Source of the DNA: a virus
Strand: one strand, 5' to 3'
DNA length: 30,756 nucleotides
Virus record (IMG/VR): IMGVR_UViG_3300002519_000024
Location: 1 to 30,756 of that record
Below the pieces are notes generated by a model, which saw nothing but the letters and a program-made list of their open reading frames with translations, did no database searches and was not told the DNA's origin. Positions 20,954-29,386 of the stretch are shown piece by piece (position 1 is the first letter of the stretch; every line of letters starts with the position of its first letter). The translations under genes were made by a program, and so were the position numbers.

Positions 20954-23044
20954 ATGGCTTTTTGGGACGATTGGTTCAAAAGTACAGACGCTAAGAAGCA
21001 GAGATCCAAGACGATTAGGATCTCTCGTGTCCGCACATTGATAGACCCTACACTCAATTACCCCCAAGCTCTGGGCGGTGGTCGTTGGTCAGGCGATGGC
21101 TTCAACGTACCTGAATACAACTTCCTTGAGATAGGTCAGGCAGAAGACACAGAGTCTTATGTAATGCAGGCTCATCTAAAGAAGCTTGCACTGATGTTTA
21201 AGGAGGGCTTCGACTTCGTTGGTCAAGATGAGCAGTCTGTCCAGTATATCCTGAAGAGGATCTCTCAAATAGAAAGGGCCTGCTGTCATTCATTCTGGAA
21301 TCTCCTTGTGGGTGTCGGTCATGACCTGATCAGATACTCCAACTCCTTCATGGTAAAGGTTCGCAAAGAATTCGATAACAAAGGCAGACCTGTCTCTGGA
21401 GGGCTGGTTCGAACAACTCCTGATGGAAAGAAACTTGAACCTATCGCTGCCTACTTCCGCCTCTCCCCTGAAACCGTAGAGATCAAAAGAAACAAGTCCA
21501 ATGGAAAGGTAGAAAGATATCGTCAGGTAATGCCAGATGGATCCAAGAAGGAGTATCCAGCTCACGACGTCATTCACTTCCACTTCAATCGCAAAGGTCA
21601 CTTTGACGTGGGGACTCCTTCAATCATTCCAGTACTAGATGATATCCGTGCTCTTCGTAGAATCGAACAGAACGTAGAGATCCTGGTCTACCAACACCTC
21701 TTCCCGCTATACCAATACACAGTCGGCACAGAGGACGCTCCCGCACAGGTCTATACAGACGGAGAGTCTGAGATTGACCTTGTACGCAAAGAGATTGAGA
21801 TGCTCCCTGCAGAAGGAATGCTCGTAACTCCAGAGAGACATGAGATCAAGCCTGTCGGAGCAGAGGGCAGTGCTCTAAAGGTAGAGGGATACCTAGAGCA
21901 CTTCAAGAAAAGAATTATTGCTGGACTAGGAGTTTCCGCTGTAGACTTCGGTGACGGAAACACTGCCAACAGAGCTACGGCAGATAATATGTCAAGGCTC
22001 TTAATCGACAATGTTAAGTTTTATCAACAGGTTCTCTCTGATCAGATCAAGACGTTTGTGTTAGATGAACTGTTATTGGAAAGCACCTTTGATGGCGACA
22101 AGCTATCTTTGGACAGAGCGGTACGTCACCGCTTCAATGAGATTGATACTGAACAACAGATCAAGGTAGATACGCATGCCTCCTTGATGTACCAGTCGAA
22201 TGTCTGGACACTGAATGAGGCAAGAGAACGAATGAACAGGAATCCTCTTTCTCCTGGTGACGAGAGTGATCTTCACTTAGAGAAGGTTGAGAAGAGCATG
22301 CTTCAAGAGACCGCAAGGTTGGCTCCTTCTCCTGCAGCGGGGTCTTCTTCGGACGATCCTGCAAAGAAGGCTACGGCTACAAAGACCAGACCTTCTAATC
22401 AGCATGGGACCAAGAGTGGCCCAGAGAAGAAGCGTAGCTTTGTGGACATGGGGCTAGGTGAACAGTTCGACGAGATCAGAGACGACGTAATCTCTTTGAT
22501 CAAGAGAGATGGAGATAGACTTAACCAAGGCTTGATTCGACAGACCATCCTTGCTGGAGCGACAGCTTCAAAACAAGAGTATAAGAGCAAGGTCTTTAAC
22601 GCGATGGTCAGAGGAGCTAGAGCTGGTGGTCTTTCTCATAGCGACGCAGAGCAATTGGTCGGTAGGCGTATGACGCCTATGATCACACGGTTCGATTCAG
22701 ACATAGATCGTCTTTATAGACAGGTCAGTCATCTGATTGGAAATCTAGTTTCACAAAGAGGAGACAAGTCTCCGGAGGTGAGGCTGGCATTCAACTCATT
22801 GAGGTACAGAACAAAGTTCATTGCTGCAACCGACATGCATCGTGCAGAGAACTTTGGAAAGGGTATCGCCATGAATGCTCTTGGGCACGAAGTCGCGATC
22901 TCAACACAGCACAGTGATGAGGATGATATCTGTAAGGAACGCCACGGACAGGAAATACAGCTCTTGGCTTTGGGAATCGATGAGGTTCCTCCCTACCATC
23001 CCATGTGCCAATGTGATCTCACCCCAAAGAGGACAGATGATTAA
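20954..23044 (+). CDS. Portal protein fused to MuF-type head morphogenesis domain
   Basis: A 696-residue protein with a ribosome binding site (AAGGAG) in the end of the previous gene. Residues about 1-460 fit a tailed-phage portal: GDGFNVPEYNFLEIGQ, the HFHFNRKGHFDVGTPSIIPV region where portals carry their conserved clip and crown entry, and FKKRIIAGLGVSAVDFGDG. A disordered linker (about 455-490, SSSDDPAKKATATKTRPSNQ) leads to a C-terminal helical domain that ends AATDMHRAENFGKG, then PPYHPMCQCDLTP (His682, Cys685, Cys687), the hallmark of the phage Mu gpF-like family. The portal is the dodecameric DNA channel; MuF-type domains act in early head assembly or are injected. Fusion of the two in one chain is known in some phages. 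Confidence 0.92.
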   Translation: MAFWDDWFKSTDAKKQRSKTIRISRVRTLIDPTLNYPQALGGGRWSGDGFNVPEYNFLEIGQAEDTESYVMQAHLKKLALMFKEGFDFVGQDEQSVQYILKRISQIERACCHSFWNLLVGVGHDLIRYSNSFMVKVRKEFDNKGRPVSGGLVRTTPDGKKLEPIAAYFRLSPETVEIKRNKSNGKVERYRQVMPDGSKKEYPAHDVIHFHFNRKGHFDVGTPSIIPVLDDIRALRRIEQNVEILVYQHLFPLYQYTVGTEDAPAQVYTDGESEIDLVRKEIEMLPAEGMLVTPERHEIKPVGAEGSALKVEGYLEHFKKRIIAGLGVSAVDFGDGNTANRATADNMSRLLIDNVKFYQQVLSDQIKTFVLDELLLESTFDGDKLSLDRAVRHRFNEIDTEQQIKVDTHASLMYQSNVWTLNEARERMNRNPLSPGDESDLHLEKVEKSMLQETARLAPSPAAGSSSDDPAKKATATKTRPSNQHGTKSGPEKKRSFVDMGLGEQFDEIRDDVISLIKRDGDRLNQGLIRQTILAGATASKQEYKSKVFNAMVRGARAGGLSHSDAEQLVGRRMTPMITRFDSDIDRLYRQVSHLIGNLVSQRGDKSPEVRLAFNSLRYRTKFIAATDMHRAENFGKGIAMNALGHEVAISTQHSDEDDICKERHGQEIQLLALGIDEVPPYHPMCQCDLTPKRTDD

Positions 23045-23459
23045 CGAAGTTCTTCGAGAGCAAAAGAGGTTGGCTCAGCAAAGATATCGGGAGAATCACC
23101 CTGATAGAGTCAAGGCTCAGAAAGCGGCTTATTACGAAAAGAATAAAGAACGTGAACAAGAAAAACAGAAAAGATATCGAGATCTTACCAAAGAGGAAAG
23201 AAAGCTTTATGATCGTAAATATAGAGTTAAGAGTAAATATGGCCTTGATTGGGATAAGTATAAAGAATTGATTTCTTCTGGTTGTGAAATATGTGGATCT
23301 ATGCCCGAAGAAACTATTATGCACCTTGATCACGATCACTTATCTGGTAAGATTCGGGGCCCTCTGTGTATCCATTGCAATACTGCTTTGGGATCATTCA
23401 AAGATGATATTGCTTTATTGAAAAAAGCAGTTCAGTACTTAGAGAAGCAAGATGCGTAA
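23037..23459 (+). CDS. Endonuclease VII-type nuclease, probable homing endonuclease
   Basis: A 140-residue protein; ATG 23037 overlaps the portal stop by eight bases, with AGAGGA upstream. The N-terminus is a basic helical stretch like small DNA-binding repeats (QRYRENHPDRVKAQKAAYYE). The C-terminal half has the recombination endonuclease VII signature: C83-x2-C86, LDHDH (98-101), RGPLC-x2-CN (Cys111, Cys114) and NTALGSF. T4 endonuclease VII resolves branched DNA; many stand-alone relatives in phages act as homing endonucleases. The DNA is clearly more A+T-rich than the portal and protease genes around it. It sits wedged between two conserved head genes, which favours an inserted mobile gene. 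Confidence 0.88.
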   Translation: MINEVLREQKRLAQQRYRENHPDRVKAQKAAYYEKNKEREQEKQKRYRDLTKEERKLYDRKYRVKSKYGLDWDKYKELISSGCEICGSMPEETIMHLDHDHLSGKIRGPLCIHCNTALGSFKDDIALLKKAVQYLEKQDA

Positions 23460-23490
23460 GCGCCTGAGTAGGAAATTGGAGAAAAAGAGA

Positions 23491-25308
23491 ATGGATAAGT
23501 TTATTAGGTTCAGAGACTATATCGAGATCAAGCCAGTCAAGCTCACTGATGGTAGGCTCGCGCAGAAGTTTGCAGACAACCACCTTGGAGCAGGACAGTC
23601 CTTGGAGGTCCTTGCAGACCTGACATTCGCAGGACTGAAGACAAAGAACCGCGCTCTCTACCTGCCAGACGAAGTCGCCAGAGGAGTGAAGTCTTGGCTC
23701 AAGCCATACGGAAAGCCAATCCAGCTACACCATGAGGATCACTTAGATCCCATTGGCAGGATCATCGACGCCAGATACATCAACACCATGGACCAGGTCA
23801 TGCACGCCAACGACTCTGTAAGGGACTACGTAAAGCTTAATGACTTTTGGAAGGTCAAGGACAAGGCTGCGGTCTTTGGAGAGATGCTAAGACTTTCCAA
23901 GGATGAGACCTATCAAGGTCTTGGCCGTATCCGTGGACACCTGAGAATCACTGATAGAGATGCAATTGAGAAATTGGCAGACGGAAGATACCTTACTGGT
24001 TCTGCTGGCTTCAGAGCGGCACATGCCTGGTGTTCTACCTGCATGATCAACGATGAACCGACCGACTGGGCAGACGATGGTCCTTGCGACCACTCTCCTG
24101 GTGAAGACTACAAGGGTCTTGAGTGTGTACTTATTCCTGGTGGAATCGCCTACGATGAGTACTCTTTCGTCAACCACCCAGCTCTCGTTCATTCTCAGGT
24201 CGTAGAGCTCGGAACTGCAGGGTTTGCGGACAAGCGCGTTGATATCAAGATGGATGACAAGGAAATCCCTAAAGGATTCTATGAGCTTTTTGTTCGTAAT
24301 AAGGATGAAAATGGGGATGTGTCTGTTATTAATATAGAGGACGAGGAAGACAATAATATCCTCGACTTCCAAACAAGATTTACCGACATGCTGATGCTTC
24401 TAGACAAGAAGACAGAATCGGCAGAGGATATCGATCCGACAATTAAGGATCCAGAACAGAGGGAGACAAATATGCTAAGCCTCATGAACATTACCAAGGA
24501 CACAGCGACTAACTATGCAACGCTGGTCGAACACCTACCAGAGGACGCAAAGCTGACTGATGAGAAGTTAGCTGAGCTAGATGACTCCGCCTTCATTGGC
24601 GTAGGTAGAACATTCCCAGTGCCAGACGCTGCTCACGCAGAAGCCGTGAGAAAGGTCCTTGACCAGGTTGAGGAGGGAGAGGGGCTAAAGACCCTGCTTC
24701 TTTCTGAGCTTGACAAGGCTGAGAAGAAGTTTGATGATTCTCAGGGAAATACAGATACTTCCGATGACGCAGGAGTTATTGGAGAGGGAGATGGGGAAAC
24801 TGACCCCGTCACCAAGCTACAGGATGAGATTGAAGATCTAAAGGTTAAGCTTTCTGAGAAAGATCAGATGGTTGAGCTACTTCGTAGAAACCTCACCTCC
24901 GTAGAAGACGAGCTTAACCGAGCCAACGAGGCAGCTCTTGAGTTTAACAAGAGAGCTCATGATCTCGTGGCCGAGAAGATCGTTGACAAGAAGGTCGCTC
25001 TCGGAGAGACTGTTGAAGACAGAGATACCGTGATTAAGGATTTTGCATCCAGAACATGGGAGTCACTGTCTGACACGCTAAAGGATCTGGAAGGAAGAAC
25101 CTCCACTCCTGGTCTTGCCAGAGACACTGTAGAAGATGCAATCGTCGACGATCCGACGAACGAGACTGAGGCTGACCTCACCAAGTTCGCAGCAATCGTT
25201 GAACAATACAAGGATCATAAGCTCTATAAGGGCGCAGCCTGGGCCGAAATGTGGCTCCAGAACGTCAAGCATCAGGGACTTTTCCCAGCTGACGCAAAGA
25301 TCCAATAA
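23491..25308 (+). CDS. Prohead protease fused to scaffold-like C-terminus
   Basis: A 605-residue protein from ATG 23491, with GGAG nine bases before it; ATG 23452, overlapping the nuclease gene, is an alternative. Residues about 1-250 resemble phage prohead maturation proteases: KPIQLHHEDHLDPIGRII (candidate catalytic His80/81) and LTGSAGF (Ser171). A Cys/His insert follows (CSTC at 181-184, Cys199, His201, Cys212) that probably binds zinc. After an acidic linker comes a long coiled coil at about 435-505 (KLQDEIEDLKVKLSEKDQMV; LTSVEDELNRANEAALEFNK), typical of scaffolds that fill the prohead core. A protease joined to a scaffold would remove itself after assembly. Position between portal and capsid genes supports this. 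Confidence 0.82.
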   Translation: MDKFIRFRDYIEIKPVKLTDGRLAQKFADNHLGAGQSLEVLADLTFAGLKTKNRALYLPDEVARGVKSWLKPYGKPIQLHHEDHLDPIGRIIDARYINTMDQVMHANDSVRDYVKLNDFWKVKDKAAVFGEMLRLSKDETYQGLGRIRGHLRITDRDAIEKLADGRYLTGSAGFRAAHAWCSTCMINDEPTDWADDGPCDHSPGEDYKGLECVLIPGGIAYDEYSFVNHPALVHSQVVELGTAGFADKRVDIKMDDKEIPKGFYELFVRNKDENGDVSVINIEDEEDNNILDFQTRFTDMLMLLDKKTESAEDIDPTIKDPEQRETNMLSLMNITKDTATNYATLVEHLPEDAKLTDEKLAELDDSAFIGVGRTFPVPDAAHAEAVRKVLDQVEEGEGLKTLLLSELDKAEKKFDDSQGNTDTSDDAGVIGEGDGETDPVTKLQDEIEDLKVKLSEKDQMVELLRRNLTSVEDELNRANEAALEFNKRAHDLVAEKIVDKKVALGETVEDRDTVIKDFASRTWESLSDTLKDLEGRTSTPGLARDTVEDAIVDDPTNETEADLTKFAAIVEQYKDHKLYKGAAWAEMWLQNVKHQGLFPADAKIQ

Positions 25309-25325
25309 TTAGGAGAATCTAAGAA

Positions 25326-26618
25326 ATGGTTAGACTCTATACACCAATCCACAGAAGGTATTCAGACCAGGGAATTATTGTCCCGAACGTTGAGCTATCA
25401 GAGGGCATTCGTCCCTTTATCGGCACAGAGGTAGCCCCGTACCTTCCAGTACAGCAGCTAGAAGAGTATCATGGCGATCACTACTCTATCCTAACGGGTA
25501 AGGCAGTTTCCATGGACAGCTTGGGCTTCGTAACCCTGGCAGGACTCAGACTACAGATGGACGCAGTCCGTGACGACCCAGAGTATGCAAACGGTGCAGC
25601 CGGCAGCCTTGACTTCGGTGTTGCAGACGCTGATGGAATCATCGCAGGCGGCGCACTTACCCTGTATGACGCAACTGACGTTGCTCAGGCAGTTTGGGAT
25701 GCGCGTGGCGCAGCAGCCGTGGCTAACGAGCCTGTCATCTGGGCATTCCTCAGAGACACGCTAGGCAACTGTCCAATGGACTTCGGAGCAGGCGACAACA
25801 CGACTGCATTCAATCCAGCAGGCGTTGTTGACCCGTCCGGCACAATCGTCAACACTGACGTTTACAACTTCGAGTTCGTAGACTCAGTCACCGTCGGTTA
25901 TCCACAGGGTGTCGCACCTTACTCATACTACAGAAGCTCTCGTAACTTGACGGCAGCAACTGCAGCAGCAGTAGGTCTGACCAGACCTTTCGGTGCCAAC
26001 GTGAACTTCTCTGTCTTCAGCCCAACCGGTCTGAGGCAGCACAACTACAACAAGCAGGGTCGTGTTGCGATCCTTTGTGACTATGCATGTGAGTACCCTT
26101 GGGTCACCACAGCAGCTAACGTTCTCATTGAGGGCATGGCAGTATTCCAGGGAGCTCTTCAGGCTGACGCTGGTGTAGGTCCTCGCCCTGGTGACTTTGT
26201 CACCATCAATGCAGCTTCCAACCTAGTCCTAGAAGGACGTGTTGGTGGCAACGCAAACAACAATGGTGGATGGGAGCAGGCTCCAGTAGTCGAGGGTCTT
26301 GATCTTGGAAACGGTGACGCAGGTCTCGTAGCCAACCAGAGAGCTCTTGAGAATAGGCTGGGACGCTTCGCTGGCTACCGCATGGGACAGCTACTAAGAG
26401 TACAGGATGCTCATGTTGATACCGCATATCTGACGCGAGTTAGGTCTAGGTTTGAAGACAACGGCGGATTCGCCGGAGCAACGTCCGACTTTACGGACAT
26501 TGACAGACTGCCAGGTACGGCGACGGGCGGACAGCCTTGGAACGTATGGGCAGCAGGACGCACAGACGCGGCTCCAGCAGAGACTGGAAGCGTAATCGTT
26601 AACTTGATTTCTCGCTAA
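25326..26618 (+). CDS. Capsid-locus structural protein upstream of MCP
   Basis: A 430-residue protein with TTAGGAG upstream, between the protease/scaffold gene and the major capsid gene. It is neutral to acidic, with low Lys and much Ala, Asn, Gly and Val, a composition typical of abundant virion proteins. Visible features are YLPVQQLEEYHGDHYSIL, GKAVSMDSLGFVTLAGLRLQ and a middle of beta-like repeats (VTVGYPQGVAPYSYYRSSRN). The segment VSMDSLGFVTLAG suggests a surface-exposed beta domain. No family is recognised. It may be a minor capsid, vertex or decoration protein, or a second shell component made with the major capsid protein. Confidence 0.75.
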   Translation: MVRLYTPIHRRYSDQGIIVPNVELSEGIRPFIGTEVAPYLPVQQLEEYHGDHYSILTGKAVSMDSLGFVTLAGLRLQMDAVRDDPEYANGAAGSLDFGVADADGIIAGGALTLYDATDVAQAVWDARGAAAVANEPVIWAFLRDTLGNCPMDFGAGDNTTAFNPAGVVDPSGTIVNTDVYNFEFVDSVTVGYPQGVAPYSYYRSSRNLTAATAAAVGLTRPFGANVNFSVFSPTGLRQHNYNKQGRVAILCDYACEYPWVTTAANVLIEGMAVFQGALQADAGVGPRPGDFVTINAASNLVLEGRVGGNANNNGGWEQAPVVEGLDLGNGDAGLVANQRALENRLGRFAGYRMGQLLRVQDAHVDTAYLTRVRSRFEDNGGFAGATSDFTDIDRLPGTATGGQPWNVWAAGRTDAAPAETGSVIVNLISR

Positions 26619-26646
26619 AAAGAGGAGAATCAGATAGGAGATACAA

Positions 26647-27891
26647 ATGCCAAAGGGTAAGAGCTTTAAGGATGATTTCAGAGGCTACGAATATATGTGG
26701 AGGCATCAGGGTAAGTGCCTTGATGGTGACAAGCTTTCTTTCGAGGATGCATTGGCCACACCAGAAGCCGGATACTTTATTCCTCGTGTAATCACAAACG
26801 CAATTCAAGAAGCAGTGGAGCCGCTGCTAATCGGTCCTAGCCTTCTAACTAGGCTACAGTTCCAGCCTGGAACGTTCATCAACCTTCCGATCATGGGAGC
26901 ACTTGACGGTGACTTCGATATGGGTGAGGAAGAAGAATACCAGGAGATCAGGGTCACGTTAGGCCCAGGAACGGCAATCACCAGCGTCGGAAAGACCGGT
27001 GTAGCCGTTAAGTTCTCTGAGGAAATTCTTCGTTACTCGTCATTCGACGTAGTCACGATGCACACCAGTGCAGCAGGCAAGGCGCTAGCCAGATATAAGG
27101 AGCGCAAAATCTTTGAGCTTCTTCTCAATGAGGGCACTGTCACTCACGACAACGCCGCTCCTGCGACTGCGCAGTTCGGTACAACTACCGGACGTAACTT
27201 GGTCGGAGCAGCTAACGGCTCTGTTAGAATGGAGGACCTCTTCGAGGCTTACTCTGTACTAGTGGCCAATGGTTTCATTCCCAACCTGCTTATCGTTCAC
27301 CCACTCACCTGGCTGATGTTTGTACAGGACCCAGTCCTGAGAGCATTCGCACTACAGAATGGTGGTGGAGCGATGTTCCAGGGATGGACAGGCAATCCTG
27401 GCAACATGGACTTCCCGTCTCAGTTTGGCGGACAGGGCGCTGCAGGCGGTAACTATCTGGTTCCGTCTCACGCTGGTCAGCACGCTGGTGCACAGGATGT
27501 TCCATCCGCACTGACGAACTACTCTCAGAACCTAACCAGCGCTCCACAGCTACCTGGTTACTTCGGGTTCCCAATGAGTGTTCTAGTCAGCCCGTTCATG
27601 GCATTCAACACCGCAAACAACACGACTGACATCATCATGGCGTCAGCTGACGAGCTTGGTTACTTCATTGAAGACCATGGCTTGGTGGTTGAGGACTGGA
27701 CCGACCCAAGGAACGATATCCTTAAGGTCAAGATGAAGGAACGTTACAGCTTGGCTGTTAAGAATGAGGGTCTTGGTATCGCCGTACTAAGAAACGTTGA
27801 GGTTACACCTAACGAGATCGTTCTGCCTGCTCAGGCTCACATTGATGTTGGTGGTGCTATTGACGCGATCAACCGTGGCGTAGCGATCTAA
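26647..27891 (+). CDS. Major capsid protein, HK97 fold
   Basis: A 414-residue protein with GATAGGAG before its ATG. The N-terminus is basic and extended, then reads EAGYFIPRVITNAIQEAVEP and LLTRLQFQPGTFINLPIMGA. A spine-helix region follows (VAVKFSEEILRYSSFDVVTM; ALARYKERKIFELLLNEG) and an A-domain region contains LLIVHPLTWLMFVQDPVLR. The order, the loaded 'VKFSEEILRYSSFD' helix and the location after protease/scaffold are those of HK97-fold major capsid proteins. It forms the icosahedral shell. The protease upstream probably trims its N-terminus or the scaffold. The segment after residue about 235 is Gly/Gln-rich and probably loop-like. Confidence 0.9.
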   Translation: MPKGKSFKDDFRGYEYMWRHQGKCLDGDKLSFEDALATPEAGYFIPRVITNAIQEAVEPLLIGPSLLTRLQFQPGTFINLPIMGALDGDFDMGEEEEYQEIRVTLGPGTAITSVGKTGVAVKFSEEILRYSSFDVVTMHTSAAGKALARYKERKIFELLLNEGTVTHDNAAPATAQFGTTTGRNLVGAANGSVRMEDLFEAYSVLVANGFIPNLLIVHPLTWLMFVQDPVLRAFALQNGGGAMFQGWTGNPGNMDFPSQFGGQGAAGGNYLVPSHAGQHAGAQDVPSALTNYSQNLTSAPQLPGYFGFPMSVLVSPFMAFNTANNTTDIIMASADELGYFIEDHGLVVEDWTDPRNDILKVKMKERYSLAVKNEGLGIAVLRNVEVTPNEIVLPAQAHIDVGGAIDAINRGVAI

Positions 27892-27934
27892 TAACATCGC
27901 ACTGACCTTATCGGTTAGTACATAGGAGATAACA

Positions 27935-28501
27935 ATGCCAGATTGGAGCAAGGAAGCACTTGTAAATAGAGGATGGTCACAGACTGTTCTTCCGCCAGGA
28001 AACTGGTCCGGAATTTCAGGCGTGTGGACTGAGTCTTACGACGATGTCGCGAACCTATTCCGTCTTCGTAGAGGCCTTGATGCAGCAGTGACAGAATTTG
28101 TCATCTGCGCACCAATGGAGGGAAGATCCAGACTTGGATCAGACGCCGCTACAAGCAAGGGATTAAGGTTGGTAAGTGTGGAACTCAACTATGAGGTAAG
28201 AACTGCAGATCTTCAAAATGTGACTGTTCTTCCTCTCAGGTATACACCACCTGCTAATGGTGTAGTCGCAGCCTCTACAGCAATCGTGGGAGCATATGAT
28301 GCAGCCCATGACCTTGCAGCAGAGAGAGGGTTGGATACCGCCAATCCTGAATTGCATACTCTGCTATTCACTCTGACGACAGCAGATTACTTTGACGCTG
28401 ACGAAGCGCTCTTGGTAAGGGTGGCTGTTGATGGCGATGCAGGCGCAGCGGGCATCTTCGACTGGAGAAGCCTTGTCCTTCATTGGGACGCAGGAGCATA
28501 A
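27935..28501 (+). CDS. Hypothetical virion protein downstream of MCP
   Basis: A 188-residue protein with CATAGGAGATAAC before ATG. It is acidic and beta-rich (LRLVSVELNYEVRTADLQNV; VTVLPLRYTPPANG; LLFTLTTADYFDADEALLVR) and ends in a strand with VLHWDAG. Composition and place directly after the major capsid gene fit a head decoration, stabilising or head-completion protein. The pattern of a C-terminal 'DADEALLVRVAVDGD' with a final beta strand suggests a jelly-roll or Ig-like sandwich. No family is recognised. Confidence 0.78.
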   Translation: MPDWSKEALVNRGWSQTVLPPGNWSGISGVWTESYDDVANLFRLRRGLDAAVTEFVICAPMEGRSRLGSDAATSKGLRLVSVELNYEVRTADLQNVTVLPLRYTPPANGVVAASTAIVGAYDAAHDLAAERGLDTANPELHTLLFTLTTADYFDADEALLVRVAVDGDAGAAGIFDWRSLVLHWDAGA

Positions 28502-28504
28502 ACA

Positions 28505-28999
28505 ATGGCAGATATTACTACCAAGGTTGCTGGTGCAGCGTTTGATCTCGCTGGAACAGACACTGGAGAAGCAGCACAATTAGACATTCTTGATGCGGCA
28601 GCATCGATGGTTGCAGCACAGGTGGAAGCAGCTCTTGCTGAGCTTTCCACTCCTGTTACACTCAGTGCAGCTGCAGAGGGTGGCGATGCTATAGTCGTGA
28701 CTCTGGCAGGCCCTGCTCACGCAGCACAGTACTTTGCACAGGTTTACGATGCAGCTGGTCTCGAAGCTCTCGTTGGCGTATGGACTATCACAATCGGTGG
28801 TGGCGCGTCAGCAGTCTCGACAAACGTAAAGCCTGGCGTCGTATTCACCTCAAGCGCAGGTGGAGCAGCCACGCTGACTGTCACAGACGTTGCAACAGGA
28901 ACAGGAGCGACTGTTTATCTCGAAGTAAGACCGGCAAGCGTACAGGCCGGATCAAAAGCAGGACCAGCAGCGCTGATCCCACTTACCTTCGCGGTATAA
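28505..28999 (+). CDS. Hypothetical Ala-rich Ig-like virion protein
   Basis: A 164-residue protein that starts three bases after the previous stop. The N-terminal 55 residues are helical and Ala-rich (QLDILDAAASMVAAQVEAAL). The rest looks like an immunoglobulin-like beta sandwich: VVTLAGPAHAAQYFAQVYDA, VWTITIGGGASAVSTNVKPG, and the closing AATLTVTDVATGTGATVYLE. Ig-like domains are common on phage head and tail surfaces, where they bind host or environmental glycans. The assignment is by general pattern only. Confidence 0.72.
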   Translation: MADITTKVAGAAFDLAGTDTGEAAQLDILDAAASMVAAQVEAALAELSTPVTLSAAAEGGDAIVVTLAGPAHAAQYFAQVYDAAGLEALVGVWTITIGGGASAVSTNVKPGVVFTSSAGGAATLTVTDVATGTGATVYLEVRPASVQAGSKAGPAALIPLTFAV

Positions 29000-29010
29000 A
29001 ATTACACGGA

Positions 29011-29039
29011 TTGACTGAACTATAGAATTTGGTTATTCT
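29011..29039 (+). promoter_or_regulatory. Candidate promoter before frameshifted small gene
   Basis: TTGACT (29011-29016) and TATTCT (29034-29039) are separated by 17 bp and match the housekeeping consensus at five and four of six positions. Transcription from here would begin near 29046, inside the ribosome binding site hairpin. A chance match in this short spacer cannot be excluded. Confidence 0.35.
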
Positions 29040-29057
29040 CTCGGAGGAGGAGAGAAT
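29035..29057 (+). promoter_or_regulatory. Hairpin presenting the ribosome binding site in its loop
   Basis: ATTCTCTC (29035-29042) pairs perfectly with GAGAGAAT (29050-29057). The 7-nt loop is exactly GGAGGAG, the Shine-Dalgarno sequence, and the right arm includes the first two bases of the start codon. Such a structure could regulate how often the 29056 gene is started. Confidence 0.7.
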
Positions 29058-29355
29058 GGGTACAATTGTCACTAGAGTAGTTGGTGGTGTCTCTATTAGA
29101 GCCGGCTCTGACGTTATCCTGGATTCAGGAGAAGACGTTGGATCCGTATCTAGAGGCTTCCTTGCTCTAACTGAAAATTTACAAGTATCAGATTCAGTCA
29201 CAGTAGACACAGTGCAGTTCTTGGGGGGTGGCTCTAGCCCCTATAGACAATCAGTTCCTGATAGCTGCAACAGCATTGGGAACCGTAGCGAACTTAGCTG
29301 CAGCCATAACCTCGGCGTCTTTCTCGATGGCATTGTAATTGACCTAAGAGATTAG
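29056..29355 (+). CDS. Small virion-like protein, apparently frameshifted at a G run
   Basis: ATG 29056 follows GGAGGAGGAGAGA; an upstream in-frame TTG at 29029 is less likely. The frame gives 99 residues. The first 56 look natural and beta-rich (VVGGVSIRAGSDVILDSGED; DSVTVDTVQFLG). After the run of six G at 29223-29228 the reading becomes Ser/Cys-rich and unlike its neighbours. Moving by +1 there (equivalent to one G fewer) continues with GVALAPIDNQFLIAATALGT and a stop at 29338, giving about 93 residues of far more protein-like sequence. This is either a sequencing error in a homopolymer, a real mutation or a slippage site. Function is unknown; it is probably a head or connector component. 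Confidence 0.55.
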   Translation: MGTIVTRVVGGVSIRAGSDVILDSGEDVGSVSRGFLALTENLQVSDSVTVDTVQFLGGGSSPYRQSVPDSCNSIGNRSELSCSHNLGVFLDGIVIDLRD

Positions 29356-29386
29356 AACACATACCATGTCCGTAAAGGAGAATGGT

